Assembly (NCBI GenBank): GCA_036787815.1
Contig: DAIQOP010000180.1
Coordinates: 1 to 7,891 of the forward strand
Direction: 5' to 3'
DNA length: 7,891 nt
From: DATBAK01 sp036787815
GTDB lineage: Bacteria > Actinomycetota > Acidimicrobiia > IMCC26256 > PALSA-610
Made by a program: the position numbers and the translations under genes. The notes beneath the pieces are model-generated. The model did no database searches. It was not told where the DNA came from and saw only the letters and a program-made list of their open reading frames with translations. Position 1 is the first letter of the stretch, and each line of letters starts with the position of its first letter. Shown in pieces: positions 6,258 through 7,891 of this stretch.

Positions 6258-6291
6258 AAGGACGACCTGAAAGGAAGGACGACCTGAAGGG
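6258..6291. repeat. Two tandem copies of a 17-bp repeat
   Basis: AAGGACGACCTGAAAGG is followed immediately by AAGGACGACCTGAAGGG, which match at 16 of 17 bases. The repeat lies about 90 bases upstream of the cyclase start and 160 upstream of the acetyltransferase start. It could be a direct-repeat binding site or simple duplication. Confidence 0.6.
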
Positions 6292-6356
6292 CACGAGTCC
6301 CATAGAGCCGCTGAGGCGCGGACGATTTCCCCTTCCCAGCGGTTGAATCGCACACG

Positions 6357-6383
6357 GTGGTCGACTGCCTTCGAACCGACCAC
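6357..6383. promoter_or_regulatory. Inverted repeat GTGGTCG-N13-CGACCAC, candidate operator
   Basis: Seven-base perfect arms lie two helical turns apart (20 bases arm to arm), about 70 bases upstream of the N-acetyltransferase ATG. The geometry fits a dimeric helix-turn-helix regulator. No cognate regulator is encoded next to it. Confidence 0.3.
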
Positions 6384-6451
6384 TGCGATCGACGTGACGC
6401 AGTCGGCTGGTGGACGCGAGACTTCGGGGCTTGTGGAACTTGTCGGCACCG

Positions 6452-7315
6452 ATGAATGCTGAGCTCCAGGCTGCCTACCTGCGGCGGCTCGGCCTGGACG
6501 CTGAGCCGCCGTCGGTCGAAGCACTGCAACGACTCCACCGCCGCCAGGTGGAGCGAGTGCCGTACGAGACGATGTGGATCCATGCCGGCGAGCCATGGGG
6601 CATCGATCCTCTCGATGCAGTGGTGCGCATTGCGCTGCATGGTCGTGGTGGGTACTGCTACCACTTGAACGGCGCGTTCGGTGAGTTGTTGCGATCGCTC
6701 GGTTACGCCGTCCGCCGACATGTGGGCGGCGTGCACGGAGGGGCCGGGCCGGACGCCGAGTCGGCGGGAAACCATCTCGTGCTCACGGTCTCTGGTCTAC
6801 CGACGGGCGAGAGCCAGTCGGGGATCTGGTATGTCGACGCCGGGCTGGGCGACGCGTTGCACGAGGCGTTGCCACTCGCCGCGGGCGCCTATGTGCAGGA
6901 GCCGTTCCGTCTCGTCCTCGAAGAGCTCCCAGGTCGCGTCGGCGAGTGGCATCTGACGCATGACCCGGCGGGAGGGTTCGTCGGCATGGGCTGGACGACA
7001 ACCGACGCGAAACGAGGCGAGTTCACCTCGAAGCATCAATGGCTGTCGACATCGCCGGACTCGGGTTTCGTGCAAGTCGCCATGGCCGAACGCCGAGACG
7101 CGACCGGTGTCGACGTCATACGCGGTCTTGTCCTGACGCGCATCGGCCGCGACGCCAGCTCCGGCGAGCCCCTGACACAACGAGATGAGTGGTTCGCGGT
7201 GCTCACCGACGTGTTTGATCTTCGCTTCGACGGCAGCGCACCCGAAGCGCTCGACCGTCTGTGGAGTCGGACACTCGCCGGACACCGCGCGTGGGAAGCA
7301 GCAGACCGGCCCTAA
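6452..7315 (+). CDS. nat: Arylamine N-acetyltransferase
   Basis: A 287-residue cytosolic enzyme predicted to move an acyl group from acyl-CoA to arylamines, arylhydrazines or a related natural substrate through a Cys thioester. The N-terminus has the family helix (LQAAYLRRLGLD) and LHRRQVERVPYETM, equivalent to the usual H-x-x-x-(I/V)P(F/Y)E. The catalytic triad is visible: C69 in RGGYCYHLNGAF, H108 in NHLVLTV and D129 in YVDAGLGD. Length matches typical bacterial NATs of roughly 270-290 residues. I chose ATG 6452 because the next residues match the family's normal start. An upstream GTG at 6410 would add 14 unlikely residues, and neither has a clear Shine-Dalgarno. It is transcribed alone. 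Whether it serves xenobiotic detoxification or biosynthesis cannot be told from this context. Confidence 0.93.
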   Translation: MNAELQAAYLRRLGLDAEPPSVEALQRLHRRQVERVPYETMWIHAGEPWGIDPLDAVVRIALHGRGGYCYHLNGAFGELLRSLGYAVRRHVGGVHGGAGPDAESAGNHLVLTVSGLPTGESQSGIWYVDAGLGDALHEALPLAAGAYVQEPFRLVLEELPGRVGEWHLTHDPAGGFVGMGWTTTDAKRGEFTSKHQWLSTSPDSGFVQVAMAERRDATGVDVIRGLVLTRIGRDASSGEPLTQRDEWFAVLTDVFDLRFDGSAPEALDRLWSRTLAGHRAWEAADRP

Positions 7316-7550
7316 CCCCGGACGCTTCACCACGAGATCAGCGAGCTCCCCAACTGCTGGTCGCGCTCGCCGACGCCGGCCAATCGCAGCAGAGGGTCGG
7401 TCCCGCGCTCCCGACGTCGATTCTTGTGAGTCGTGGTGAGCAAGGCCGGTTCACCGCGATGGCAACGACAGCGAGCCCGCGTTCGTCGGCGTCGATGCGG
7501 CGCGGGCCGAAGTCTCCCGGAGCGCGACGCTGTGACCTGGACTGACGGGT

Positions 7551-7586
7551 TTTTGGTGGGCCTTTTGGTGGGCTTCTTGGTGAGCT
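7551..7586. repeat. Three imperfect tandem copies of a 12-bp repeat
   Basis: Units TTTTGGTGGGCC, TTTTGGTGGGCT and TCTTGGTGAGCT stand head to tail, with third-copy divergence. The period is a multiple of three, so in a coding frame it would give a four-residue repeat: GLLV/GFLV-like on plus, KPTK-like on minus. No surrounding gene supports either reading. Confidence 0.65.
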
Positions 7587-7852
7587 TCGAAGGCGCGATC
7601 AAGTTCTCACCATTCAGCCGCGAGACGCGTTCGAGGTCGGGGCTGCCCGATCGATGCCATGCGACCCAAGACAGAACAACGTGCGCGGGGCAACCGATAG
7701 CGTCGACGCTCTCGACCGCAGCGCACCGACTCCCCAGGCCGGTCGGCACGGATGACGGCAATCGGCGGACGCGGCCGGCCCTGGAATGAGAGTCGCCGGT
7801 GACCGCATCGACGGTCTCGCGCCACCTCGACCGAAGCCCACCAGACCACCTC

Positions 7853-7878
7853 GGTGGTTCCGCTTGGGCGGAACCGCC
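7853..7878. terminator. Strong hairpin, 11-bp stem with TTGG loop
   Basis: GGTTCCGC and GCGGAACC pair perfectly around TTGG, and three more pairs (one G-U) extend the stem. No T-tract follows on plus (ATATGTGC), so if it terminates transcription it is of the tail-less type common in actinobacteria. The same GGTGGT can instead pair with ACCACC at 7845-7850. The plus strand downstream is cut off by the window edge. Confidence 0.4.
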
Positions 7879-7891
7879 ATATGTGCTCCGC

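Larger units (their letters stand above)
6172..6451. promoter_or_regulatory. Divergent intergenic region between sensor cyclase and N-acetyltransferase
   Basis: This 280-base stretch should carry promoters for both directions. I see no convincing -35/-10 pair. It contains a 17-bp tandem repeat (6258-6291) and a spaced inverted repeat (6357-6383), both candidate regulator sites. The N-acetyltransferase frame stays open upstream to a GTG at 6410. Confidence 0.4.
7316..7891. other. Right-hand region without a convincing gene
   Basis: I find no recognisable protein on either strand. Open frames are arginine/serine/proline-rich in the way GC-rich shadow frames usually are. A 25-codon stretch at 7458-7532 ending in TGA has GC3-biased codons (reading DGNDSEPAFVGVDAARAEVS), but its frame is closed by a stop just upstream and it has no start. 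It could be a gene scrap. A 12-bp tandem repeat (7551-7586) and a strong hairpin (7853-7878) lie further right. No poly-T terminator for the acetyltransferase gene was found. Confidence 0.4.

Noticed and set aside
7556..7586. CRISPR or attachment-site interpretation of the short tandem repeats
   Set aside because: The units are contiguous with no spacers, only 12 bases long, and there is no cas gene, integrase or tRNA nearby.
7327..7761. A 144-codon minus-strand open frame containing a KPTK repeat, possibly a histone-like protein
   Set aside because: The Lys/Thr/Pro stretch comes only from the 12-bp DNA repeat. The rest is Arg/Pro/Ser-rich, there is no Shine-Dalgarno, and no family is recognised.

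Overview
The window is very GC-rich with strong G/C third-position bias. It carries a TIGR03086-type DinB-like protein, a TPR-LuxR regulator and an actinobacterial-style arylamine N-acetyltransferase, which together suggest a high-GC actinobacterium. An uncultured Acidimicrobiia-like lineage is possible, but that is inference from gene style only. Two 10-base N runs mark it as a draft scaffold, so every frameshift noted here could be either real decay or sequence error.

Layout. (a) 1-1307, minus strand: a two-gene unit in which a TIGR03086 DinB-like metal-binding protein is followed by a class I SAM-dependent methyltransferase that runs off the left edge. Their stop and start codons overlap as ATGA. 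(b) 1308-1607: a divergent intergenic region with a 12-bp perfect palindrome. (c) 1608-3575, plus strand: a broken small cupin gene, then an intact 542-residue TPR-LuxR transcriptional regulator. (d) 3576-3875: a convergent intergenic region with hairpins and a possible insertion-sequence end remnant. (e) 3876-6171, minus strand: a cyclic-di-GMP module. A membrane-anchored sensor diguanylate cyclase (two TM helices, Cys-rich GAF-like domain, GGDEF with a GGEEF active site and an RxxD I-site) is read first. A stand-alone HD-GYP phosphodiesterase follows only four bases after its stop. The cyclase is interrupted by one in-frame TAG and one single-base frameshift, and each gene contains an N gap. 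(f) 6172-6451: a divergent region with a 17-bp tandem repeat and a 7-bp-arm inverted repeat. (g) 6452-7315, plus strand: an arylamine N-acetyltransferase with an intact Cys-His-Asp triad. (h) 7316-7891: no convincing gene, but a 12-bp imperfect tandem repeat and a strong hairpin with a competing alternative fold.

How the parts fit. The cyclase makes c-di-GMP in response to a signal and the phosphodiesterase degrades it, so together they form an opposed control module. The LuxR regulator lies close enough to the DinB/methyltransferase pair and the broken cupin to be their local regulator, but the sequence does not prove this. I see no clearly novel multi-gene system. The most notable points are the split sensor cyclase and its Cys-rich sensor domain, the decayed cupin, and the unexplained repeats and hairpins in the intergenic regions.
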